A stretch of DNA of 64,000 bases. Origin: Cytophagia bacterium. Lineage in GTDB: Bacteria > Bacteroidota > Bacteroidia > Cytophagales > Spirosomataceae. The position numbers and the translations under genes were made by a program. The notes under the pieces were generated by a model, which did no database searches, was not told the DNA's origin, and saw only the letters and a list, made by a program, of their open reading frames with translations. The stretch covers positions 1 to 64,000 of the forward strand of contig REAB01000050.1 of the NCBI GenBank assembly GCA_004293645.1, in the 5' to 3' direction. Every line of letters starts with the position of its first letter. Position 1 is the first letter of the stretch. Positions 57,658-64,000 of the stretch are shown piece by piece.

Positions 57658-59211
57658 TCACAGTTTTTGCAGTAGTTTCTTTAACTCCCGATGCACAATA
57701 GGACCTGTTTCGGGACCCACTGAATTAATTTCGCCGTAGAGTTGATTTTTTTCTCCGTACAAATAGGGAGCTTCGGTGTCCCATTCAGATTTTGGAATAA
57801 TGTAGCCGAGTTCGTCGTTGGCCAAGCCCAAAACTATTTTGTATTTACCCCCCATGAGGCTGCGCAAAGCGGGCGTTTCGACGGGCGTTTTTAGTCCAAA
57901 ATCGGCTTCGGCGGGGGTTTCGATGCCGCCGTTTACTATTTCGGGATAAATCTCTCCTGGCACCGTTATAAAACTTAGGTCGCCCATGCGCCAAGCAGCT
58001 ACCTCAGTCCTGAATTTACCCCATTTGCTGTAACCTGCGTCTAATACCCCCAATGCAATAGCCGCTTTGAAAGGCGCATTATCGAGGGGCAATTCAAAGG
58101 TTTTGGCCAGCAATCTAATTCCTTTTTTGACGGGTTCGGCTTTTTCTATGGCGCTCAAAACCAGCAATGCCAAGGTTTTTCCTTGGGCCTCGGCTTTGGC
58201 AAACGAAGGTTCTTGGTATTCTTTTTCTGCAAATGGGTCTTTTATTTTGACGCTTGGCGAGGTGGTCATCAGTCCGCCTACGCAACCAGTAGCATAAACT
58301 ACCGTGCCTCCTGTGCCTTTCTTGACCAACTTTTGACCGTCATAAACGCCTTTTTCTAAGCCCTCGCGCAAGTAATGCGGAAAGTCGGAAGTGATTTGCA
58401 GGTTGTCGCTCCAAAGCGTTTCGGGGTGATTGCCCCACACCACCAACGTCCCCAGCGTGGAGTTGGTTTGGGTGTCGGTAGCGTGTAAAATGTAGATTCC
58501 GTCGTCTTTCACGATGGGTTTACGGGTGTCGGTTGTTAGGTTCTGCGCGCCCGTTAAGTCTTGCGCCACGCGCAGGTTGGCGGGGCGTGCTTGGGTCATT
58601 GCTTTGCCAATCGCTTGTACTACTTTGTCTTCCACCATTTTTTCATAGGCCGCGTTCACGCCACTTTTCAGGTAGCTGTCGCCCCACATTCCAATCATGT
58701 CGGGGGCTTCGTGGTTGTGCGTAGCGCAGATTACGGTGTAAGAAATGCCCCATTGAGCAGGGATTTTGCGGCGTACGTTCAGCACGTTTTTGTGCGAAAA
58801 AGCAATCAAATCTACCGCCACAATGGCCAAGCGCGTGTGGCCGTCGTCTATCAGAACTGCCCTAGCCCATAGGTCGTCGTGCACGCCATTGGCCGCGCGG
58901 CTGTTCTGAAACCCCGCCATCCAGACCGCATCTAAGCTGCCATTGTGGTTCATATCTTGGTATGTGTCGCCATTTTCGGGGTCGTAGGCGGCATTTTTGT
59001 TGGTATCAACCCATTTTTCGGATATTTGTGGCGTAATTTTAACCGCTGCAAATCCCGCTCGATAAGTTACCTCGCCGAGTGGTGCGGCAATGTCTAAGTT
59101 AAGTTCATAATCTGGATGCCGGTCGCGGCTGTTGTAATACCCGTAGCCCATCAAAAAACAAGCAACAAATAAAAGAGCCAATCCAAAAGCCGACCATTTT
59201 ATCTTTTTCAT
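57658..59211 (-). CDS. Neutral/alkaline ceramidase-like N-terminal-domain protein
   Basis: A 517-residue membrane-anchored or exported protein (N-terminal helix SAFGLALLFVACFLMGYGYY). The central domain matches the neutral/alkaline nonlysosomal ceramidase N-terminal family: YRAGFAAVKITP, ARAVLIDDGHTRLAIVAVDLIAFSH, VICATHNHEAPDMIG (metal ligands), VVWGNHPETLWSDN and GTVVYATGCVGG. An unusual Asp/Asn-rich insert (DTNKNAAYDPENGDTY; DMNHNGSLD) resembles EF-hand calcium loops. Bacteroidota make sphingolipids, so a lipid amidase role is possible but unproven. Same strand as and upstream of the TonB receptor. Confidence 0.88.
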   Translation of the reverse strand: MKKIKWSAFGLALLFVACFLMGYGYYNSRDRHPDYELNLDIAAPLGEVTYRAGFAAVKITPQISEKWVDTNKNAAYDPENGDTYQDMNHNGSLDAVWMAGFQNSRAANGVHDDLWARAVLIDDGHTRLAIVAVDLIAFSHKNVLNVRRKIPAQWGISYTVICATHNHEAPDMIGMWGDSYLKSGVNAAYEKMVEDKVVQAIGKAMTQARPANLRVAQDLTGAQNLTTDTRKPIVKDDGIYILHATDTQTNSTLGTLVVWGNHPETLWSDNLQITSDFPHYLREGLEKGVYDGQKLVKKGTGGTVVYATGCVGGLMTTSPSVKIKDPFAEKEYQEPSFAKAEAQGKTLALLVLSAIEKAEPVKKGIRLLAKTFELPLDNAPFKAAIALGVLDAGYSKWGKFRTEVAAWRMGDLSFITVPGEIYPEIVNGGIETPAEADFGLKTPVETPALRSLMGGKYKIVLGLANDELGYIIPKSEWDTEAPYLYGEKNQLYGEINSVGPETGPIVHRELKKLLQKL

Positions 59212-59249
59212 AACGCAAGTTCAAGTTTTGTTTTACCCCAAAAGTACTT

Positions 59250-60074
59250 TCAATCAAGGAGTTTGCCCAAAAAACTTATTAAAAGGTTGGCTGAGTTGTA
59301 AGCGGCGGTTGTAGTGAAGTTAATCATGGTTTCGTTGGCGTTGCTGTCGGCTTTGTCGCTGATACTCCTAATAATGAGGCAAGGTACTTGCTGCTGCCAG
59401 CACACTTGCGCCACCGCACCACCTTCCATCTCTACGGCATCGGCCCCAAAGTCGGCCATGAGTTGCAGCACTTTTGTTTCGGACGAGATAAACTGGTCGC
59501 CCGTAGCTACTACGCCCGTGCTTATTTGGGGCAGTCGGCCTTGGGTAGTTAGTTGCTGAAATTGCGTTTGTTGCGCGGCGTTTTCGGCCATGACGAGCAG
59601 CAGGGAGTCGGCCTTAAAGTAAAGCGGATTTTTTTGCTTTAAAACGGGGTTTCGGGTTTCCCAGATGGTAAACAGATTGTTGCCCACTGCGCCAAAATCG
59701 TGTTGCAATGTACTTTTGGCCAGCACAATGTCGCCTGGTTGTAAGTCGGCCCGCAGCCCGCCCGCAATGCCCGTAAACAGCACCCGTTTGGGTTTAAATT
59801 GCCGCAGTAGCAAAGAAGTCGTCATAGCCGCGTTGACCTTACCAATGCCCGTGCCTGCTATCACCACGCGCTTGCCTGCTATTTTGCCACTGTAAAAGCG
59901 AATACCGTGGATGAGGTGTTCTTTCGGGTTTTTTAGCTCTTGCCGCAGCAGTTTTATTTCTTCGTCAAAAGCCCCCAACAGCGCCGTAACAGGCCGAGGT
60001 TTGTAGAGCTGGGCTTGCGCAGATGCGCAAATAAACACGCACAGCAGTAAATAAACAGTAGATTTAAGTCGCAT
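59250..60074 (-). CDS. Exported MTA/SAH nucleosidase-like phosphorylase
   Basis: A 274-residue nucleoside phosphorylase superfamily protein with a signal peptide (MRLKSTVYLLLCVFICASAQAQ). The MTAN core is clear: VTALLGAFDEEIKLLRQEL, VVIAGTGIGKVNAAMTTSLLL, VLFTGIAGGLRADLQPGDIVLAKSTLQHDFG, DAVEMEGGAVAQVC and the catalytic Asp in IRSISDKAD. MTAN normally works in the cytoplasm on methylthioadenosine and S-adenosylhomocysteine; an exported copy would salvage adenine from the periplasm. I start at ATG 60074; the frame extends 9 codons further. A minus-strand TACCTTTG lies 25 bp upstream. Confidence 0.9.
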   Translation of the reverse strand: MRLKSTVYLLLCVFICASAQAQLYKPRPVTALLGAFDEEIKLLRQELKNPKEHLIHGIRFYSGKIAGKRVVIAGTGIGKVNAAMTTSLLLRQFKPKRVLFTGIAGGLRADLQPGDIVLAKSTLQHDFGAVGNNLFTIWETRNPVLKQKNPLYFKADSLLLVMAENAAQQTQFQQLTTQGRLPQISTGVVATGDQFISSETKVLQLMADFGADAVEMEGGAVAQVCWQQQVPCLIIRSISDKADSNANETMINFTTTAAYNSANLLISFLGKLLD

Positions 60075-60142
60075 TGAAAGTGGTTTTTTACAGAAATGCA
60101 AAGGTAAGCAGCCCTTTGTTTAAAATGTGCCTATTTGCCAAT

Positions 60143-60188
60143 AAAACAACGCCATGCTTGGCCCAAAACAACGCCATGCTTGGCGTTG
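60143..60188. repeat. Tandem 20-nt repeat with hairpin
   Basis: AAAACAACGCCATGCTTGGC occurs at 60143-60162 and again at 60165-60184. The second copy extends into an 8-bp stem hairpin, CAACGCCA-TGCT-TGGCGTTG (60169-60188). Lies between the divergent MTAN and DUF4097 genes. Confidence 0.8.
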
Positions 60189-60294
60189 CTACCGATAAAC
60201 ACGCCCAGCAAAATTATTTTTCAACATTGTGCAACTTTCCGATAGGTAATTGCATCTATGAATCGTAATCAAACTTAAAAAAACCTAAAAAGCC

Positions 60295-61341
60295 ATGAAA
60301 AAGCTCATTCACTTCGTTTTGGTGTGCGTATTGAGCAGCACCGCCGCCGTATTTGCCCAACAAGAAGGCGAAACTCCTTATTTTTCTAAAAATTTTAAAG
60401 TATCAGAAATTGATCGCCTCAAAGTAAAAACTTCGGGCGGGGCCATTAGTGTAAAAGGTGGCGCCACCGACGAAGCCCGCGTAGAAATGTACGTGCGCTC
60501 CAACAACTGGAACGGCAAATCTAACCTCAGCAAAGAAGAAATTGAAGAGCGGCTCGAAGAATATAACATCACCGTGCGCCGCGCTGGTACGGAGTTGCAG
60601 GCCATTGCCGAACGCAAAAACAAAGGTTGGAATGACTGGAAACGCAGCCTGAGTATTTCGTTTAAAGTATATGTACCCGAAAAAATAACCACCGACATCA
60701 GCACTTCGGGCGGTAGTATTACGCTGGTTCAGCTTAAAGGAAAACAAGATTTTCAGACCAGTGGCGGTAGTTTGAACCTGCAAGACATTGGCGGTCAAGT
60801 GCGTGGGCGTACTTCGGGTGGTAGCATTAAACTCAACGGTGGCAGCGACAACTTAGACCTCCAAACCAGCGGCGGGAGCATCACCGCCGAAAACGTACGT
60901 GGTAGCTTACAATTGAGCACTTCGGGCGGCAGTATAAACTTAAAAAACCTGTCGGGCAACACCAAAGCTACTACCAGCGGCGGCAGCATTAAGGCCGATG
61001 GCATTGAAGGCGAACTCAGAACCAGTACTTCGGGCGGCTCTATTCGGCTGACAGCCATTAATGCCAGCCTCGAAGCATCTACCAGTGGTGGGGGCATCGA
61101 AGCCGAAATGATAGGACTGGGTAGTTACCTCAAATTGGCATCGAGCGCAGGGAGCATTCGGGTCAAAATGCCCATGGACAAAGGCATGGATTTGGACTTA
61201 GATGGCGACCGCGTGCAAGTGGGAGAGCTTTCTAAGTTTGACGGAACACTCGAAAAAGACCGCGTGAAAGGTTCGGTAAACGGTGGGGGCATTACCGTCA
61301 GAATGGATGCCAGCGCGGGCGGAGTCTATATCAATCGGTAA
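60295..61341 (+). CDS. Exported DUF4097 beta-helix protein with TSGGSI repeats
   Basis: A 348-residue envelope protein with signal peptide MKKLIHFVLVCVLSSTAAVFAQ. Residues about 140-280 contain eight to nine short repeats of about 17-18 residues, each centred on TSGGSI (ISTSGGSITL, QTSGGSLNLQ, RTSGGSIKL, STSGGSINLKN, TTSGGSIKADG, STSGGGIEAE). They form a right-handed parallel beta structure of the DUF4097 / GIN-like adhesin family. Function unknown. Followed by a perfect palindromic terminator. Confidence 0.9.
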   Translation: MKKLIHFVLVCVLSSTAAVFAQQEGETPYFSKNFKVSEIDRLKVKTSGGAISVKGGATDEARVEMYVRSNNWNGKSNLSKEEIEERLEEYNITVRRAGTELQAIAERKNKGWNDWKRSLSISFKVYVPEKITTDISTSGGSITLVQLKGKQDFQTSGGSLNLQDIGGQVRGRTSGGSIKLNGGSDNLDLQTSGGSITAENVRGSLQLSTSGGSINLKNLSGNTKATTSGGSIKADGIEGELRTSTSGGSIRLTAINASLEASTSGGGIEAEMIGLGSYLKLASSAGSIRVKMPMDKGMDLDLDGDRVQVGELSKFDGTLEKDRVKGSVNGGGITVRMDASAGGVYINR

Positions 61342-61364
61342 AATTCGGTCAGTAGTATTTCAAT

Positions 61365-61404
61365 ACAAACGAAAAAAGCGGGATATCCCGCTTTTTTCGT
61401 TTGT
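61365..61404. terminator. Perfect 40-nt palindromic bidirectional terminator
   Basis: A 20-bp half (ACAAACGAAAAAAGCGGGAT) is followed at once by its exact reverse complement. GC core, A-run on one side and T-run on the other; it sits between the convergent DUF4097 and PhyH genes and should stop both. Confidence 0.92.
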
Positions 61405-61407
61405 TAT

Positions 61408-62223
61408 TTAGTTCTGAACCATTTTGCCCAAATAATGATAAAATGGCGTTTTGCTGTTTTCGTTTTTTGGTTTGTACTTACCCGTTACGAGTGGCACGTA
61501 CATCACACGGCGGCGGCTTTCTTCGCCAAAATTGGGCGATTGCTGCACGCGGTGCCAAAGTCGCCCGTCGTGTACCGTCAGGTCGCCTGCTTCAATATCA
61601 AAACCTACTTCGTCGGGTTCTGAAGTGTGGTCCATAAACGGTTTTTTCCAGAACAACATCTTAAAAATATTCTGTTTGTGGGTGCTGGGCATCACGCGCA
61701 GGCCGCCGTTTGACATGGGGCAAGTATCCAAGTGAATACCCACGTTGAGCATCGGCATTATTTTTTGTCCCAAAAACAGGTCGCGGGGGCTGTCGGTGTG
61801 CCAGCCCATCTGTGAAAACGCGCTGCTGGGAGTTCTTACGTAATGATTTACCACCAATCCGTCTTTTTCATCTTCGCCCAAGCGGCCTTCGTAAGGGTGC
61901 AAGAAATCAACCAATGCTTTGAGGCGCGGGTCTTGCAAGAGGTCGTGCAGCGCGGGGCTATACTGCGACGTAAACGCCAACCGCTGAATCATTTTGTTGC
62001 CGTTTTCGTCTTGGCCAAACTTGAGCGGCACGCCGTTTACTTTCTCTACGCCGCTGTCTATCCAATCTTTTTCTACGCGATGCACTTCGCTCAAAAACAA
62101 CTTGACTTTTTCTTTGTCGATAAAATTTTTGAAATGAATGAACCCATATTGGTCAAAAAAAGCCAACTGCTCGGGCGTTAGCTTTTCTCCTAATTCAAAA
62201 AGACCTTGTTCTATTTTTCTCAT
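61408..62223 (-). CDS. Phytanoyl-CoA dioxygenase (PhyH) family protein
   Basis: A 271-residue Fe(II)/2-oxoglutarate oxygenase. The metal site HxD is H142-T-D144 (GWHTDSPRD) and the distal His is within TVHDGRLWHRVQQS (H218 or H224); the 2-oxoglutarate Arg is likely in ESRRRVMYV. The opening TPEQLAFFDQYGFIHFKNFI is the family signature. Substrate unknown; relatives hydroxylate lipids, amino acids or natural products. The stop lies 3 bp from the terminator. A TACTTTTG -7 box on the minus strand at about 62511-62504 could drive it, with a long leader. Confidence 0.9.
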   Translation of the reverse strand: MRKIEQGLFELGEKLTPEQLAFFDQYGFIHFKNFIDKEKVKLFLSEVHRVEKDWIDSGVEKVNGVPLKFGQDENGNKMIQRLAFTSQYSPALHDLLQDPRLKALVDFLHPYEGRLGEDEKDGLVVNHYVRTPSSAFSQMGWHTDSPRDLFLGQKIMPMLNVGIHLDTCPMSNGGLRVMPSTHKQNIFKMLFWKKPFMDHTSEPDEVGFDIEAGDLTVHDGRLWHRVQQSPNFGEESRRRVMYVPLVTGKYKPKNENSKTPFYHYLGKMVQN

Positions 62224-62559
62224 ATTGATAAACGAAACTTCTGGTTATTTCACTTTAATTAAACAATTAAATGGCTGTTATTAAATATACAAAGGCTTAC
62301 TCAATTGACATATTTTTCTACAAAATAAAAGCGTATCTGCATTATTAACAAATTGTTACGGGTTTAAAATTCAACCCTGTTTTTGATAACGTCTGTATTT
62401 TTGAATTTATTAAATATTTCAAAAAGTATTAAAATGCTAATAATCAATTTGTTGTTTGTGTTTTTTGGCTATTTATTTTGAAATAAAGTCAGAAAAGTAA
62501 GTGCAAAAGTACAGCTTTTTTTTGATAAAAATGGCCTTATATCGCTACCAAAAAAATAC
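62224..62559. other. 336-bp AT-rich spacer between ridA and PhyH genes
   Basis: No gene or RNA recognised. It contains a minus-strand TACTTTTG -7 match near 62504-62511 and otherwise AT-rich sequence without long inverted repeats. Confidence 0.5.
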
Positions 62560-62940
62560 CTACGAAGCCGCAATAACCGAAATTTCTACGTTTACATCTT
62601 TGGGTAGTCGGGCTACTTCCACGGTTTCGCGGGCGGGATATTGGCCCGTAAAAAATTGGCCATAGACTTCGTTTACTGCGCCAAAGTTGTTCATGTCTTT
62701 CAAAAAAATACTTGTCTTAATAATGTGTTGGTAGTCAAGTCCTGCGGCCTTCAAAACTGCCCCAAGGTTGTGCATTACTTGGCGGGTTTCTTGCTGAATG
62801 TCGCCCGCTACCACGTTGCCCGTTGCGGGGTCTATCGGAATTTGGCCTGACACAAACAGCATATTTCCTGCCATAACCGCTTGTGAATAAGGCCCAATCG
62901 GGGCGGGGGCATCGGTTGTTAAAATGATTTTTTTTGACAT
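62560..62940 (-). CDS. ridA: RidA family enamine/imine deaminase (cytosolic)
   Basis: A 126-residue RidA: PAPIGPYSQAVMAGNMLFVSGQIPIDPATGNVV, NLGAVLKAAGLDYQHIIKTSIFLKDM and QYPARETVEVARLPKDVNVEISVIA with the active-site Arg. It hydrolyses 2-aminoacrylate-type intermediates and protects PLP enzymes. Start at ATG 62940 (MSKKIILTTDAPAP), which gives the standard length; the frame is open 34 codons upstream. No signal peptide, unlike the paralogue at 26334. Divergent from the GGCT-like gene. Confidence 0.95.
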   Translation of the reverse strand: MSKKIILTTDAPAPIGPYSQAVMAGNMLFVSGQIPIDPATGNVVAGDIQQETRQVMHNLGAVLKAAGLDYQHIIKTSIFLKDMNNFGAVNEVYGQFFTGQYPARETVEVARLPKDVNVEISVIAAS

Positions 62941-63071
62941 AACACGAAAAAAATAAAGGTGGTTAAAACTGAGAATACGATTGCTCCATTTGATAAGGGC
63001 AATTGAAAAATAGCGCGGAAAGAGCCAATTTTGCAACGACAAAAATAGGTCAATTCGTTTACAAAATCTTG

Positions 63072-63467
63072 ATGCCTGCTTATCTTTTCACTTATGGCAC
63101 GTTGCGGCGCGAATTTAGCAATTCGTTTGCCCAACAACTGCGGCAAAAAGCCCTTTGGTGCGGCAAAGCCAGCCTCACGGGCCAGCTTTACGACTTGGGC
63201 CAATACCCAGCTGCCGTTTTTGAGACCGCCCAAACCCAACTCGTACACGGTGAGGTGTGGCTGCTGACCGACTTTGGCCCAACCATTGCCCTGCTCGATG
63301 ATTATGAAGGCACAAACGACCCAACTCCCGAATACGTCCGTGTGTTGGTTCCTGTGCATCTCAAAAATGGCGAAACCTTACTTTGTTGGGCGTATCAATA
63401 CAACTTCTCTGTCAGCGGTTTGCCACTTATTGCGCACGGCGATTACTGGCGTTGGAAAAATGAGTAA
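63072..63467 (+). CDS. Gamma-glutamylcyclotransferase-like (GGCT/AIG2) protein
   Basis: A 131-residue GGCT-fold protein. The family opening LFTYGTLRREFSNSF (YGTLR loop) and the catalytic Glu in LDDYEGTNDPTPEYVRVLV are present, followed by CWAYQYN and GDYWRW. Members cyclise gamma-glutamyl groups or trim related adducts; the substrate is unknown. I start at ATG 63072 (MPAYLFTYGTL). The stop lies 11 bp before the operator of the downstream TonB receptor. Confidence 0.9.
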   Translation: MPAYLFTYGTLRREFSNSFAQQLRQKALWCGKASLTGQLYDLGQYPAAVFETAQTQLVHGEVWLLTDFGPTIALLDDYEGTNDPTPEYVRVLVPVHLKNGETLLCWAYQYNFSVSGLPLIAHGDYWRWKNE

Positions 63468-63477
63468 CAGAAAAAAG

Positions 63478-63492
63478 CGCAACAATGTTGCA
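63478..63492. promoter_or_regulatory. Zur-like operator 3 (CGCAAC-AAT-GTTGCA)
   Basis: Matches operator 1 at 14 of 15 positions. It lies just upstream of a TATTTTTG -7 box (63500-63507) and 33 bp upstream of the receptor start, a repressing position. Confidence 0.7.
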
Positions 63493-63499
63493 GAAGCCT

Positions 63500-63507
63500 T
63501 ATTTTTG
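63500..63507 (+). promoter_or_regulatory. -7 element TATTTTTG of the right-edge TonB receptor
   Basis: A perfect TAnnTTTG match 18 bp upstream of the ATG at 63525, predicting a very short leader. The operator at 63478-63492 covers the spacer. Confidence 0.6.
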
Positions 63508-63524
63508 CAAAAAGAAAAGATAGA

Positions 63525-64000
63525 ATGAAGAAAGGGCTGTTGGTGGGTTTGGTGGGTTTGCTGTGGCAAAGCAGCGCGTTGATGGCCCAAACGCCCAATC
63601 CTTGTCATTGTTTTTTGAAAGGCATTATCAAAGACCAAGACAGCGGAAAACCCATTGCGGGGGCTGTTGTGAGAATCAAAGAAAACGGACGCTTTGCTAT
63701 TGCCAACGCCGACGGACGCTACGTGATAGAAAAGTTGTGCCAAGGACAATACACCCTCGAATGCAAAATGGTGGGCTATAAACCTACCAGCGTGCCACTC
63801 TCGCTCGAACACGACGCGGTCGAAGAAAGTTTTGCCCTCTCGGAAGAAGAAATACACTTGCAAGATGTTGAAATAACAGCCCGCAAAGTAGAAGCACCGC
63901 TCGCTCAAACCGCCACCACCCTACAAGGCCCGCAACTTGACCAAACGCGCGGCCAAACCCTCGGCGAAGCCCTCAAAAATATAACGGGCGTAACCACGCT
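63525..64000 (+). CDS. TonB-dependent receptor, N-terminal part (cut by window edge)
   Basis: The first 158 codons of an outer-membrane receptor; the frame is open to the edge. Signal peptide MKKGLLVGLVGLLWQSSALMAQ. A carboxypeptidase-regulatory domain follows (FLKGIIKDQDSGKPIAGAVV; IANADGRYVIEKLCQGQYTL; MVGYKPTSVPLSL) with several cysteines (CHC, C79, C86 approximately). Then QDVEITARKVEAPLAQTATTLQG and TLGEALKNITGVTT begin the TonB box and plug. The promoter carries the palindrome shared with the Fur-family operon, so a metal (zinc) ligand is the best guess. Confidence 0.88.
   Translation, partial: MKKGLLVGLVGLLWQSSALMAQTPNPCHCFLKGIIKDQDSGKPIAGAVVRIKENGRFAIANADGRYVIEKLCQGQYTLECKMVGYKPTSVPLSLEHDAVEESFALSEEEIHLQDVEITARKVEAPLAQTATTLQGPQLDQTRGQTLGEALKNITGVTT

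Overview
The window looks like chromosomal DNA of a member of the Bacteroidota, most likely order Cytophagales (genus not resolvable by eye). Pointers are gldG (gliding motility), menA (menaquinone), SusC-like TonB receptors with a carboxypeptidase-regulatory N-terminal domain, families common in this phylum (DUF5606, DUF2911, DUF4920, DUF4199), a BlaI/M56 pair, and many promoters of the Bacteroidota type (TTTG, about 19 bp, TAnnTTTG). Shine-Dalgarno sequences are not conspicuous. Most of the window is compact housekeeping and transport DNA.

Layout. 1-12.2 kb: yebC, an EamA exporter, DUF5606, a heparinase-type lyase with an in-frame simple-repeat insert, rpe, an exported M14 peptidase, a coupled pair (46-residue membrane protein plus sodium:solute symporter), a C4 zinc-ribbon protein and Nif3. 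12.4-18.5 kb: a tRNA-Asp preceded by a broken tRNA-like copy, tatD, a TPR protein, menA, DUF3467, comB and gcvT. 18.6-20.5 kb: an AT-rich EcoRI-type restriction-modification pair between gcvT and gldG, very probably acquired. 20.6-26.8 kb: gldG, galK, glpD, a methyltransferase and an exported RidA. 26.8-30 kb: a ParE/RelE-type toxin-antitoxin pair bounded by a 20-bp direct repeat, then blaI-blaR1 with two evident operators. 30-38 kb: purF, aguB, a Tat-exported Gfo/Idh/MocA oxidoreductase and a large BNR-repeat protein. 38-44.5 kb: terC, then a histidine kinase and sigma-54 activator divergent from an adaptor-ABC ATPase pair that carries a sigma-54 promoter. 44.5-50.5 kb: DUF2911, NUDIX, an NRAMP relative, gcvH, a dihydroorotase homologue lacking metal ligands, DUF4199 and DUF4920. 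50.5-54.4 kb: a seven-gene minus-strand run (dcd, Fur family, yidD, hisI-like, COG0523 GTPase, methyltransferase, DinB). 54.8-64 kb: a TonB receptor, a ceramidase-like protein, an exported MTA/SAH nucleosidase, DUF4097, a PhyH dioxygenase, a cytosolic RidA, a GGCT-like protein and the start of a second TonB receptor.

The most interesting connected system is a probable zinc-response regulon. A 15-bp palindrome (TGCAAC-N3-GTTGCA) overlaps the promoter of the dcd-Fur-yidD-hisI-COG0523 run. A second near-copy overlaps a promoter that faces a gene-free stretch. A third, 14/15 identical, sits at the promoter of the TonB receptor at the right edge. The other standouts are the EcoRI-type system, the blaI and sigma-54 control regions, the repeat-bounded toxin-antitoxin pair, and a set of small palindromic or tandem elements scattered between (and twice inside) genes.
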